From assembly GCA_032718475.1 (NCBI GenBank), contig JAUCBJ010000594.1:1-20751 (forward strand): a DNA stretch of 20,751 bases, given 5' to 3'. Origin of the DNA: Nemertoderma westbladi. Its lineage: Eukaryota; Xenacoelomorpha; Nemertodermatida; Nemertodermatidae. Positions within the stretch are counted from its first letter, which is position 1; every line of letters starts with the position of its first letter. The notes under the pieces were generated by a model. The model was given only the letters and a program-made list of their open reading frames with translations. It was not told the origin of the DNA and did no database searches. Of the stretch, positions 1 through 11,011 are shown piece after piece. A program made the position numbers and the translations under genes.

Positions 1-23
1 TGGGGGGGGGGGGGGGGGGGGGG
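1..23. repeat. Poly-G run at window edge
   Basis: There are 22 consecutive G (2-23), followed by unique sequence. Such homopolymers are prone to sequencing and assembly error, so the exact length is uncertain. Confidence 0.9.
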
Positions 24-162
24 CGAATCGACCTCCCGCCAGTGCTGCTAATGGTCTAAACACCCCAGTGGTAATAGGGTTAAACTGTGAAATATTTGAA
101 ATAAATATAAAACCTTTAAAAATAACTTTACATCACATTGTGTAAATAAAGTACAACTTTTT

Positions 163-210
163 ATGATTACAGTAGAAGAAAAGGCGGTTTTGCTAGCCGA
201 GCGAAACAAG
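163..210 (+). other. Possible short plus-strand first exon
   Basis: An ATG at 163 opens sixteen codons (MITVEEKAVLLAERNK) that end exactly at AAG|GTAAGT, a near-perfect splice donor. The CAG at 170-172 could instead be an acceptor, making a 38-nt internal exon. The peptide is plausible for a coding exon, but I do not recognise it and no second exon is visible. It would belong to a gene transcribed on the opposite strand to TAF6 and overlapping its 3' end. It may be chance. Confidence 0.25.
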
Positions 211-225
211 GTAAGTGAAGGCAAA

Positions 226-231
226 TTTATT
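226..231 (-). other. Probable TAF6 polyadenylation signal
   Basis: On the minus strand this reads AATAAA, about 59 nt after the TAF6 stop codon. Cleavage would be expected around 200-215. The site overlaps a possible plus-strand exon and donor (163-211). Confidence 0.6.
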
Positions 232-289
232 TACGCCTGTTTACTGGATACAAAGCGAATAAAGTAAATATTATATACTTTGGCGACTT

Positions 290-1089
290 TCAGTATTCCG
301 GTTCAGTCCTGGACGTGCGAGTCAACAATGCAGCGCCATCTACCGGCCCTTTACTCAACATAATAACCTTGGGTTGTGACGTCATGGGATCCCCGTGAAG
401 CAGGTTGCCCTGGTTACTACCACCGACGGAGGGAGTGGGGGTCCCGGGTTTGGAGGACACGATTAGGTACTTGTGCTGCGCGAGGGAGGCGGGCGGAGTG
501 GCTGGCCGGACACTCACGGACAGTTTGGTCTGCTGGAGGTGCAGCTGGTGTTGGGCCTCCTTGACGCGCAGCTGTTTGACCTGCACGGCGAGGATGGGGC
601 CGAGATGGGGGCCGAAGGAGCGGCCGAACTCGGCCCGGTCGTCGGTCGTGGGGCGGGACGCCTTCAGGGACAGGGCCGCGTACTTAATGACGGCGGAGCG
701 GAGGTGGTCCGCGTCGATCCGGTCGATCTGATCGGCGGCCGGGTCCTCCATGGCCGCGTGGATCGCCTCCCCGAGGAGGAGAACGCGAGGGAGTAGGAAG
801 GTCTTAACGACCTCGACCCCCAACTCCCCGAGGGCGACCACGGCCCCGTAGTGGGTGGCCGTGGTCGCGTCGCTGTCGCACAGGATACCGTGCAACTGAC
901 GCACCACGCGGCCCTGCAGCGAGTTGGTGGTCGTGGAGAAGTTGCGACACATCTGGGCGACGAGTCGCGACGCGAAGTCCCGGAGCGCCCAGTGGTTGTC
1001 GGTCTCCGGACGCAGACACAGTCGACGTCCGACAACGCAGCTGAGAGCCGCCGGGATCAGTTCGTGGAGATATTTCTCTACATATAAAC
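290..1089 (-). CDS. TAF6: TAF6 exon 3: HEAT domain and C-terminal tail
   Basis: This 800-nt last coding exon begins after CCCCGCAG and runs to the TGA at 292-290, giving residues 292-557. With the other two exons the coding sequence is 1674 nt, or 558 codons with the stop. The HEAT domain continues through LYVEKYLHELIPAALSC, DNHWALRDFASRLVAQMCR and NFSTTTN (about 293-347), then YGAVVALGELGVEVVKTFLL and IDRIDADHLRSAV, ending near residue 470 after FGPHLGPILAVQVKQLR. The tail of about 90 residues is rich in Gln, Thr, Ser and Pro and keeps the short hydrophobic blocks KYLIVSS and PKVIMLS, which resemble blocks in longer TAF6 tails. The total of 557 residues is shorter than human TAF6, mainly in this tail. 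A further C-terminal splice form cannot be excluded. Confidence 0.95.
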
Positions 1090-1177
1090 CTGCGGGGAAA
1101 AATAAAGTAGAAATTAATCAAATAATCCCGAGTGGTACAAAAGATTAGCCGATCCCAAGGCCCTACGGTTTACCCAC
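1090..1177 (-). other. TAF6: TAF6 intron 2 (88 bp, GT-AG)
   Basis: This is a short AT-rich intron with donor G|GTGGGT, a T/C-rich tract and acceptor CCCCGCAG|G. Removing it restores NTGLYVEKYLHEL across the junction, a conserved TAF6 block. Confidence 0.93.
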
Positions 1178-1334
1178 CTGTGTTGTCGAGGAGAGCTTTC
1201 ATCATACGTTGCAGGTAGATTAGTAAGGCGAGGTTGTGTTGGACTGCGTTGACGCGAACTCCGTTGGCGATAAAATCGACGAGTCTGGGAACCAGTTGGA
1301 ATAAACCGGGATCCACAGACAGAGATTGGAGCGC
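1178..1334 (-). CDS. TAF6: TAF6 exon 2: start of HEAT-repeat domain
   Basis: This 157-nt internal exon follows an acceptor reading CTCTAG|GCG and ends at the donor G|GTGGGT. It encodes residues 240-291 plus the first base of codon 292: [20 protein letters not shown] continuing through [20 protein letters not shown] to KALLDNT. These are the first helices of the TAF6 C-terminal HEAT domain, which in other animals contributes to the TFIID core. It joins exon 1 in phase 0 to give RRSE|ALQSL, as in other animal TAF6 proteins. It leaves in phase 1, which exon 3 completes as a glycine codon. The pyrimidine tract of the upstream acceptor is a CTAT microsatellite on the minus strand. Confidence 0.94.
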
Positions 1335-1508
1335 CTAGAGATAGATAGAGTAGTATTAGTGTGATAGATAGTAAGTAGTGTAAATACAGTAGATTCCAAA
1401 CAAATACCAACTAAAACAACCGAAACAAAAATCAACATCAAAGTTACTAAGATAAACTACACCGGTACCGGTACACACAGACACATACCGGCAGCGTATT
1501 CCCAATCA

Positions 1509-1622
1509 TTACACTAGTACGAACACATCTTGAATTGACGCTTGGGATTGGTTAATGGGCTATATTTTCATTGGACGTTGAAATCATGTAAGGAATGGAG
1601 AGAGGGGGTCGAACTAGTGTAA
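1509..1622 (+). mobile_element. MITE-like element, copy 1 (114 bp)
   Basis: The segment is bounded by TTACACTAGT and its inverse ACTAGTGTAA. It contains GGATTGGTTAATGGGCTATA and TTTTCATTGGACGTTG. The same sequence occurs inverted at 5962-6074. Homology continues a little outside the inverted repeats (GCGTATTCCCAATC on the left), so the real unit may be larger. A partial second copy of its right half (GTAAGGAATGGAGA, ATCATGTAAGGAAT) follows at about 1667-1706. No transposase is present, so the family is unassigned. Confidence 0.65.
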
Positions 1623-2917
1623 GGGTTTTTATACTTAGTTAGCAGGTAGAAAGTGTTCCAAACGCTGTAAGGAATGGAGAAATTGGGTGAAATCATGTAA
1701 GGAATATCTGCCTATTAAACGGTTCATTGTCAGGTAACAGTAAAAATATATACGAATAACAATATACAGTACATATATCTGTATATTCAGTGATAACGTT
1801 GTATAAGGAATCGTTTTACAGAGCATTCTCCATGATTTTTCTGATGGAAAAGATTGTAGTAATAGAGTAGCTAGTTTTATTGATAGTAATTACTATTGAA
1901 ATTTATTCATTTGATGTTCATATTTAAAAGCATTTCACAATTTGTAAACATAAATATTCCAATGAAATAAACTCTTAATTTTCAAATGATGTTTAGTATT
2001 TGTTCGATTTGCATGTATGTTCATCGACAGGTTTCTACGGCGCTTTTTAGCGCGTTGAGACATATCAAGTACCATCAGGTCGGCCAGCAGGCATCTGTTT
2101 ACTTCCTGTTGTAAGAGCTACTCGTCGGCGCGCTAGTGCAGTTGGCTGCACACGAATAGCAAATAGACTATTCCTATGCAAACTTACAGTCTAACAGTTG
2201 AACTCTGTGAAAAAAGGAATGTATCCCTAGACCCTAGTAGTCAATTTTCCAATTATTTCAGCACTAGCAAACCAGGCGCGCTTGCGCTCAACTGCATATG
2301 TACACTACTGTATAACTAAAAAGTCATTCAGGAGGCCAGATTTCCCAGGAACTTACTGTAATAGACATTCAATTTCATTGAATCCAGGGAAAGAGTTGGT
2401 GTTGTATTCTGTGAAAGGAGCTACCAGCTGGGTAAAATGTTATTTGCGAGAGAGATCCCACTCTATAACTTGGCAATCACTGAAATCCATTCAGCTGAAT
2501 GCAACAGTAGAGAATTGATTCTGGGTTACAACTAATAAGCAATCAATGACAAATTCTCGTTGATTTGCACACCAACGTGTAATAATTGGCTGAAGTGTGT
2601 TCGAGAGCAATGGATATTGAGCTCAACATGTTAAGATCTTACATATTCTTAATTATCTCGAGAATTAATTAATTAATTAACGTGTAACTTTCCTATTCCA
2701 TGACCGATACACATATATACCACTACTAAAGTCTCGCAACGATTCACCAGAGCGTTAGGGCGGAGATAGAGCTATGACAAACATACAACATTGACAATCT
2801 ATTTGTATTATAGATACTAGAGCAACCCTGTATAAACCATAACAACAATGCTATTGCTATTATAGGCCTACTGACTAACTAATGTCACCTGCTGCTGCTT
2901 GCATACTCTTCTTCTAA
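1623..2917. other. Intron sequence without recognisable gene
   Basis: This is AT-rich sequence between the MITE-like copy and Helitron E1. It holds a partial repeat of the preceding element (about 1667-1706), a small hairpin with GCGCT/AGCGC arms (2040-2053) and an ATTA microsatellite near 2664-2680. No credible coding exon is seen on either strand. Confidence 0.6.
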
Positions 2918-2976
2918 TCCACGAAGCTAAGGAAAATCAACTACTTTCGCTAAGAAAGATTTTCCTTAGCTGAGAT
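2918..2976 (+). repeat. 5'-terminal hairpin of the Helitron-like family
   Basis: At the 5' end of E1, AGCTAAGGAAAAT (2925-2937) is followed about 20 nt later by its inverse ATTTTCCTTAGCT, a 13-bp stem. All six copies keep it nearly unchanged. The same 13-mer recurs inverted at the 3' end of the element, so each copy carries it three times. Confidence 0.75.
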
Positions 2977-3944
2977 GGTCTATTCATAGTGGGCTATTTT
3001 ACTTGTGTGAGGCAGATTTGGTTTTTTTTGATAGGCGAAAAAACTAGCCTTTAAAAGTACCCTGAAATTTTGCATGTATGTACTACTCGTCGAGGCGCAT
3101 CGTGTGGGATGGGTCTCATATCCAGGAAAAATCTGGTTTCCATGGCAACGGACTTAGAAGAAAGTCTATGTATTTCAAGTCAATATTTATAACTCTATTT
3201 GTAGGAAAACTATAATAGATATAAACTTGGGGTTTCTCAACTCAACTATAAGGTCCATAGCAGAGCCAATTGAGGTTAAATAGAAAATCTAGTTACCTTG
3301 GCAACCGGGCTAAACAGATGTTAAAATTTATAAAATGTTAATTTGAAGCCTAAGGTTAAGGTGTTATGACTTGGGACCAACCCCTACCCCCACTATATAA
3401 CTTATACTGCGTCCGAATTCGATTGTTATATTTTGAAGTTACCATGACAACCGCTGAAAACAGATGTTTTTATACAAAAATTACTCATTTGAACATAGAC
3501 TTCGCGATTAGATTTTACGAAACTGGGAATGTGTTATCTGTACCACTATTTGGAACTTTTAGTGAAACAAAAAAACATTCCAGAAATACCTAGTTACCAT
3601 GGTAACTGTAGTTTATTAAAGTCTATATCATTCAAGTCTAAATTCAATACTCTATTTGTAGCAAAATAATGTAATATATATAAATTTGGTGTTTTGCAAC
3701 ACATTTATAAGGTCCATATACAAGCCGTTCGAGGTTAATTACACAATCCAGTTACCATAGCAACAAGACTAAACAGATGGTAAAATTTATAAAATGATAA
3801 TTTGAAGCACAAGTTAATAGTATTATGACTTGGGACCAAGACCTACCCCCATTATATGACTTATTCTGCATCTAAATTACATTGTTCTATTTTTCAGTTA
3901 CCATGACAACCGCTGAAAACAGATGCATTTTGATAGAAAATCGG

Positions 3945-5651
3945 TCCACGAAGCTAAGGAAAATCAACTACTTTCGCTAAGAAAGATTTTCCTTAGCTGA
4001 GATGGTCTATTCATAGTGGGCTATTTTACTTGTGTGAGGCAGATTTGGGGTTTTTTGATAGGCGAAAAAACTAGCCTTTAAAAGTACCCTGAAATTTTGC
4101 ATGTATATACTACTCGACGAGGCGCATCTTTTGGGCCGGGTCTCATATCCAGGAAAAATCTGGTTTCCATGGCAACGGACTTCAAAAAAAGTCTATGTAT
4201 TTCAAGTCAATATTTATAACTCTATTTGTAGGAAAACTATAATAGATATAAACTTGGGGTTTCGCAACACAACTATAAGGTCCATAGCAGATCCGATTGA
4301 GGCTAAATAGAAAATCCAGTTACCTTGGCAACCGGGATAAACAGATGTTAAAATTTATAAAATGTTAATTTGAAGCCTAAGGGCAAGGTGTTATGACTTG
4401 GGACCAACCCCTACCCCCACTATATAACTTATTCTGCATCCGAATTACATTGTTCTATTTTTCAGTTACCATGACAACCGCTGAAAACATATGTTTTTAT
4501 TCAAAACTTATTCATTTGGACATAGACTTCACGATAAAATTTTACAAAACTGGGAATGTGTTATCTGGACCACTAGTTGGAACTTTTAGTGAAACTTAAA
4601 TTATTCCAGAAATTTAGTTACCATGGTAACTGTAGTTTATTAAACTCTATATCATTCAAATCTATATTGATAACTCTATTTGTAGCAAAACTGTAATATA
4701 TATAAACTTGGGGTTTTGCAACTCATCTATAAGATCCATATCCAAGCCGTTTGAGGTTAATTAGAAAATACAGTTACCATAGCAACAAGTCTAAACAGAT
4801 GTTAAAATTTATAAAATGATAATTTGAAGCACAAGTTAATAGTATTATGACTTGGGACCAAGACCTACCCCCACTATATAACTTATTCTGCGTCCGAATT
4901 TGGTTGTTCTATTTTGCAGTTACCATGACAACCGCTGAAAACAGATGTTTTTATACAACAATTATTCATTTGGAGATAGACTTCACGATAAAATTTTACA
5001 AAACTGGGTATGTGTTATCTGGACCACTATTTGGAACTTTTAGTGAAACTCAAAACATTGCAAAAATATCTAGTTACCATGGTAACTGGAGCTTATTAAA
5101 GTCAATATCATTCAAGTCTATATTTTTAACTCTTGTTTGTAGGAAAACTGTATTAGATATAAATATTGGGTTTCCCAACTCAACTATAAGGAAGGTCCTT
5201 AGAGGAGCCAATTGTGGTTAATTAGAAAATCCAGTTACCTTGGTAACCATGCGAAACAGATGTTATAATTTAAAAAATTATAATTAGAAACACAAGTTAA
5301 AGGCATTATAACTTGGGACCAACCCCTACCAGCATAATATCACTTATTCTGCATCCAATCTACGTTGTTCTATTTGCCAGTTACCTTGACAACCACTGCA
5401 AACAGACTTTTTAACAAATTAATAATTAATTTTGCACATAAACTACTCAATGAAGCTTCCTTGAAGTCGATGTGTCACCTGGAACCACAAACTAGATCTT
5501 AATGTAAAACTCAGCATTTCTAGAAAAGTCCAGTTACCTTGGCAATACCGGGAGTTCTTTTAACTCGGTAAATCAATGAACTGATGAGTCAAAGAGTGTT
5601 TAATTTTCCTTAGCTTCGTGGTTGCATTTCCTTTAGGAAATGCCTTTCTAG
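3945..5651 (+). mobile_element. Helitron-like element E2, nested in E1 (1707 bp)
   Basis: E2 begins TCCACGAAG directly after ATCGG and ends in CTTTCTAG just before TAATTTGG. In the uninterrupted paralogues (near 7275, 9152, 10739 and 12038) ATCGG and TAATTTGG are adjacent, so E2 inserted between G and T without a target-site duplication. It is about 435 bp longer than the basic copies because it carries an additional, diverged core repeat (about 5073-5530). Being nested, it moved after E1 was in place. Confidence 0.85.
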
Positions 5652-5896
5652 TAATTTGGACATAAACTACAATATTTTCTGAAACTCGGGATATGTGTTA
5701 TCTGAACCACAATCTGGACTAAATCTTTTTTCAAACATTAAATCAACAGTTCCAGAAAACTTTATTTTCCATGGGAATAGAAGAGAATTATTGGCAAATG
5801 CTACTAAACTAGGCTAAGCAACGAACCAAATTGTAGCCGTTTGTTTAATTTTCCTTAGCTTCGTGGTTGCATTTCCTTTAGGAAATGCCTTTCTAG

Positions 5897-6253
5897 TACT
5901 GTTGGTATAATAACCCTTACATGATCTACAGTAAGCATCTACAGTAAGTTAAGCAAAACCCTTACACTAGTTCGACCCCTATCTCCATTCCTTACATGAT
6001 TTCAACGTCCAATGAAAATATAGCTCATTAACCAATCCCAATCACCAATTCATGATGTGTTCCTACTGGTGTAAGGATTGGGAATACGCATACCGGCACC
6101 GACAATATTCAATTATAACCTTAAAATGGGAGTATAGACTCTTTATAGTAAGGTCAGGCAAATAAGAGGTACCGGTACAATTCAAAGCAAACTCAACGTA
6201 CAAAGCATAAAGTATTTACTTTCAGTTTTGGGTTTCGTTTGGAAGCGGTACAG
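5897..6253. other. Intron sequence between E1 and E3
   Basis: This stretch contains the second MITE-like copy (5962-6074), a short direct repeat of ATCTACAGTAAG before it (near 5930-5950) and a GAGGTACCGGTAC motif near 6167. No gene is seen. Confidence 0.6.
5962..6074 (-). mobile_element. MITE-like element, copy 2 (inverted, 113 bp)
   Basis: This is the reverse complement of the element at 1509-1622, bounded here by TTACACTAGT and ACTGGTGTAA. The shared interior includes CAACGTCCAATGAAAATATA and the reversed GGATTGGTTAATG block. Homology extends beyond the right end through GATTGGGAATACGC. The pair lies about 4.5 kb apart on opposite strands of the same intron. Confidence 0.65.
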
Positions 6254-7529
6254 TCCACGAAGCTAAGGAAAATCAACTACTTTCGCTAAGAAAGATTTTC
6301 CTTAGCTGAGATGGTCTATTCATAGTGGGCTATTTTACTTGTGTGAGGCAGATTTGGGGTTTTTTGATAGGCGAAAAAACTAGCCTTTAAAAGTACCCTG
6401 AAATTTTGCATGTATATACTACTCGGCGAGGCGCATCTTTTGGGCCGGGTCTCATATCCAGGAAAAATCTGGTTTCCATGGCAACGGACTTCAAAAAAAG
6501 TCTATGTATTTCAAGTCAATATTTATAACTCTATTTGTAGGAAAACTATAATAGATTTAAACTTGGGGTTTTGCAACACAACTATAAGGTCCATAGCAGA
6601 TCCGATTGAGGCTAAATAGAAAATCCAGTTACCTTGGCAACCGAGATAAACAGATGTTAAAATTTATAAAATGTTAATTTGAGGCCTAAGGGCAAGGTGT
6701 TATGACTTGGGACCAACCCCTACCCCCACTATATAACTTATTCTGCATCCGAATTACATTGTTCTATTTTTCAGTTACCATGACAACAGCCGAAAACAGA
6801 TGTTTTTATACAAAAATTATTCATTTGGACATAGACTTCGCGATAAAATTTTACAAAACTGGGTATGTGTTATCTGCACCACTAGTTGGAACTTTTAGTG
6901 AAACTTAAATCATTCCAGAAATTTAGTTACCATGGTAACTGTAGTTTATTAAACTCTATATCATTCAAGTCTATATTGATAACTCTATTTCTAGCAAAAC
7001 TGTAATATATATAAACTTGGGGTTTTGTAACTCATCTATAATTTCCATATCCATCCAAGCCGTTTGAGGTTAATTAGAAAGTACAGTTACCATAGCAACA
7101 AGACTAAACAGATGTTACTATTTATAAAATGATAATTTGAAGCACAAGTTAATAGTATTATGACTTGGGACCAAGACCTACCCCCACTATATGACTTATT
7201 CTGCATCCGAATTACATTATTATATTTTTCAGTTTCCATGACAACCACTGCAAACAGATGCATTTTGATAGAAAATCGGTAATTTGGACATAAACTACAA
7301 TATTTTCTGAAACTCGGTATATGTGTTATAATCTGAACCACAATCTGGACTGAATCTTTTTTCAAAGGTAAAACCCACAGTTCCAGAGAACTCTAGTTTC
7401 CATGGGAATAGAAGTAAATTATTGGCAATTGCTACTAAACTAGGCTATAAGCAACGAACCAAAGTGTGGCCGTTTGTTTAATTTTCCTTAGCTTCGTGGT
7501 TGCATTTCCTTTAGGAAATGCCTTTCTCG
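6254..7529 (+). mobile_element. Helitron-like element E3 (1276 bp)
   Basis: This is a complete basic copy with 5' TCCACGAAG, 5' hairpin, two core repeats of about 457 bp, tail, subterminal inverted ATTTTCCTTAGCTTCGTGG, terminal hairpin and CTTTCTCG. The last four bases are CTCG instead of the canonical Helitron CTRR. The flanks are GTACAG|element|TAAGTT. X-box-like palindromes begin each core unit, including a perfect GTTACCATGGTAAC at 6926. Only 10 bp separates its end from the start of E4. Confidence 0.85.
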
Positions 7530-7539
7530 TAAGTTACTA

Positions 7540-9389
7540 TCCACGAAGCTAAGGAAAATCAACTACTTTCGCTAAGAAAGATTTTCCTTAGCTGAGATGG
7601 TCTATTCATAGTGGGCTATTTTACTTGTGTGGGGCAGATTTGTTTTTTTTTGGTCGGGGAAAAAACTAGCCTTTAAAGGTACCCTGAAATTTTGCATGTA
7701 TGTACTACTCATCGAGGCGCGTCGTGTGGGATGGGTCTCATATTCAGGAAAAATCTGGTTTCCATGGCAACGGACTTAGAAAAAAGTCTATGTATTTCAA
7801 GTCAATATTTATAACTCTATTTGTAGGAAAACTATAATACATATAAACTTGGGATTTCTCAACTCAACTATAAGGTCCATAGCAGAGCCGATTGAGGTTA
7901 AATAGAAATTCCAGTTACCTTGGCAACCGGGCTAAACAGATGTTAAAATTTATAAAATGTTAATTTGAAGCCTAAGGTTTATGTGTTATGTCTTGGGACC
8001 AACCCCTACCCCCACTATATGACTTATTCTGCGTCCGAATTTCATTGTTTAATTTTGCAGTTACCATGACAACCGCTGAAAACAGATGTTTTTATACGAA
8101 AATAACTCATTTGGACATAGACTTCACGATAAAATTTTACGAAACTGGATATGTGTTATCTGGACCACTAGTTCGAACTTTTAGTGAAACTCAAAACATT
8201 CCAGAAATATCTAGTTACCGTGGTAACTGGAGTTTATTACAGATTATATCATTCAGGTCTATATTCATAACTCTATTTGTAGAAAAACCGCAATAGATAT
8301 AAACTTGGGGTTTCTCAACTCAACTACAAGGGCCATAGTCGAGCAGATTGAGGTAAATTAAAAAATCCTGTTACCATGACAACCAGGCTAAACAGACGTT
8401 AAAATTTATAAAATGATAATTTTAAGCAAAAGTTAAAGCTATTATGACATGGGACCAAGCCCTACCCCCTCTATATAACTTATTCTGCATCCGAATTACG
8501 TTGTTCTATTTCTCACTTTCCATGGCAACCGCTGAAAACATGAAAATTTGAAGCCTAAGGTTAAGGTTTTATGTCTTGGGACCAACCCCTACCCCCACTA
8601 TATGACTTATTCTGCGTCCGAATTTCATTGTTTAATTTTGCAGTTACCATGACAACCGCTGAAAACAGATGTTTTTATACTAAAATAATTCATTTGGACA
8701 TAGACTTCGCGATAAAATTTTACGAAACTGGGAATGTGTTATCTGGACCATTAGTTGGAACTTTTAGTGAAACTGAAAACATTCCAGAAATATCTTGTTA
8801 CCATGGTAACTGGAGTTTATTAAAGTCTATATCATTCAAGTCTAAATTCAATAAAAACTCTATTTGTAGCAAAATAATGTAATAAATATAAATTTGGGGT
8901 TTTGCAACTCATCTGTAAGGTCCATATACAATCCATTCGAGGTTAATTACACAATCCAATTACCATAGCAACAAGACTAAACAGATGTTAAAATTTCTAA
9001 AATGATAATTTGAAACACAAGTTAATAGTATTATGACTTGGGACCAAGACCTACCCCCACAATATGACTTATTCTGCATCCGAATTACATTGTTCTATTT
9101 TTCAGTTTCCATGACAACCACTGCAAACAGATGCATTTTGATAGAAAATCGGTAATTTGGACATAAACTCAATATTTTCAAAACTTGGTATGTGTTGAAC
9201 CACAATCTGGACTGAATCTTTTTTCAAAGGTAAAACCAACAGTTCCAGAGAATTCTAGTTTCCATGGGAATATAAGTTATTTATTGGCAATTGCTACTAA
9301 ACTAGGCTAAGCAACAAACCAAATTATGGCCCTTTGTTTAATTTTCCTTAGCTTCGTGGTTGCATTTCCTTTAGGAAATGCTTTTCTCG
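7540..9389 (+). mobile_element. Helitron-like element E4, expanded core (1850 bp)
   Basis: The ends are as in E3 (TCCACG at the start, CTTTTCTCG at the end) with flanks ACTA|element|TATAAC. The core is about 575 bp longer than in the basic copies. A third repeat is present, joined through a short 128-bp step between two GACC-containing blocks (about 8441 and 8569). At that step the sequence jumps from GCTGAAAACATG to AAAATTTGAAGCC, an internal deletion junction. This looks like unequal exchange or replication slippage within the tandem core. Confidence 0.83.
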
Positions 9390-9716
9390 TATAACCTGGC
9401 AGATAAACTGATTCATTATCTTATGTTAAAAGATATACAGTCACTTAATGTATTTTATGGTATTCGGTATTCGATCTACAAAAGGGTCAAAGCAAGATAA
9501 CTTCCGCCGAATTCGCCGAGACGAGCGTGTGTGACTGTGACGTATAATGAATGTTAAACATGTGTGTTATCCTGGTATGTTCGATGCTACGCTCTGGAAT
9601 TGGCTGATTGGTAGCAAATTGACTTGGTTATCTTTAGGGTTAGCTCGCCAAATTAATTAATTATCAAATTCGCAAAATCTTAAATTTTGGACTTGTACTC
9701 CAACATAGATTATTTA
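9390..9716. other. Intron sequence between E4 and E5
   Basis: This is AT-rich spacer with a small CpG-containing patch (TTCCGCCGAATTCGCCGAGA near 9501) and ATTAATTAATT near 9653. No gene, repeat end or exon is recognised. Confidence 0.55.
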
Positions 9717-10985
9717 TCCACGAAGCTAAGGAAAATCAACTACTTTCGCTAAGAAAGATTTTCCTTAGCTGAGATGGTCTATTCATAGTGGGCTATTTTA
9801 CTTGTATGGAGCAGATTAGTTTTTTTTTAAGTCCAGCAAAAACTAGCCTTTAAAAGTACCCTGAAATTTTGCATGTATATACAACTCATCAAGGCGCGTC
9901 GTGTGGGATGGGTCTCATATCCAGGAAAAATCTGGTTTCCATGGCAACGGACTTCAAAAAAAAGTCTATGTATTTCAAGTCAATATTTATAACTCTATTT
10001 GTAGGAAAACTATAATAGATATAAACTTGGGGTTTCGCAACTCAACTATAAGGTCCATAGCAGATCCGATTGAGGCTAAATAGAAAATCCAGTTACCTTG
10101 GCAACCGGGACAAACAGATGTTAAAATTTTTAAAATGTTAATTTGAGGCCTAAGGGCAAGGTGTTATGACTTGGGACCAACCCCTACCCCCACTATATAA
10201 CTTATTCTGCATTCGAATTACATTGTTCTATTTTTCAGTTACCATGACAACCGCTGAAAACAGATGTTTTTATTCAAAACTTATTCATTTGGACATAGAC
10301 TTCACGATAAAATTTTACAAAACTGGGTATGTGTTATCTGGACCACTAGTTGGAACTTTTAGTGAAACTTAAATTATTCCAGAAATTTAGTTACCATGGT
10401 AACTGTAGTTTTATTAAACTCTATATCATTCAAATCTATATTGATAACTCTATTTGTAGCAAAACTGTAATATATATAAACTTGGGGTTTTGCAACTCAT
10501 CTATAAGATCCATATCCAAGCCGTTTGAGGTTAATTAGAAAATACAGTTACCATAGCAACAAGTCTAAACAGATGTTAAAATTTATAAAATAATAATTTG
10601 AAGCACAAGTTAATAGTATTATGACTTGGGACTAACCCCTACCCCCACTATATGACTTATTCTGCATCCGAATTACATTGTTCTATTTTCCAGTTTCCAT
10701 GACAACCATTGCAAACAGATGCATTTTGATAGAAAATCGGTAATTTGGACATAAACTACAATATTTTCTGAAACTCAGTATATGTGTTATCTGAACCACA
10801 ATCTGTACTGAATTTTTTTTCAAAGGTTAAAGCAACAGTTCCAGAGAACTCTAGTTTCCATGGGAATAGAAGTTAATTATTGACAATTGCTACTTAACGA
10901 GGCTAAGCAACGAACCAAAGTGTGGCCGTTTGTTTAATTTTCCTTAGCTTCGTGGTTGCATTTCCTTTAGGAAATGCCTTTCTCG
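9717..10985 (+). mobile_element. Helitron-like element E5 (1269 bp)
   Basis: This is a basic two-repeat copy starting TCCACGAAG and ending CTTTCTCG, flanked by TTTA|element|TAATCC. Its 5' part is slightly diverged from E1-E3. Its core closely resembles E2 (for example TATTCAAAACTTATTCATTT in both). A perfect GTTACCATGGTAAC lies at 10390. Only 26 bp separates it from E6. Confidence 0.85.
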
Positions 10986-11011
10986 TAATCCATAATTTAT
11001 CAGTTTTTCTA

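Larger units (their letters stand above)
2918..5896 (+). mobile_element. Helitron-like element E1, interrupted by E2
   Basis: E1 starts with TCCACGAAGCTAAGGAAAAT and ends with a hairpin (GCATTTCC, loop TTTA, GGAAATGC) plus CTTTCTAG. The nested copy E2 (3945-5651) interrupts it. Without E2 it is 1272 bp, close to E3, E5 and E6. The order is a 5' end of about 220 bp, two core repeats of about 457 bp (the second diverged at its end), a tail, the subterminal inverted copy ATTTTCCTTAGCTTCGTGG, the terminal hairpin and CTAG. The flanks read A|element|TA with no duplication. No Rep or helicase coding sequence is present, so the copy is non-autonomous. TC and CTRR ends with a 3' hairpin fit Helitrons; tandem cores and subterminal inverted repeats resemble DINE-1, HINE and bivalve pearl elements. 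Confidence 0.82.

Noticed and set aside
376-1087. Plus-strand and alternative minus-strand open frames across 376-1121
   Set aside because: They are shadows of TAF6 exon 3, whose GC-rich codons leave few stops in other frames; none has recognisable content.
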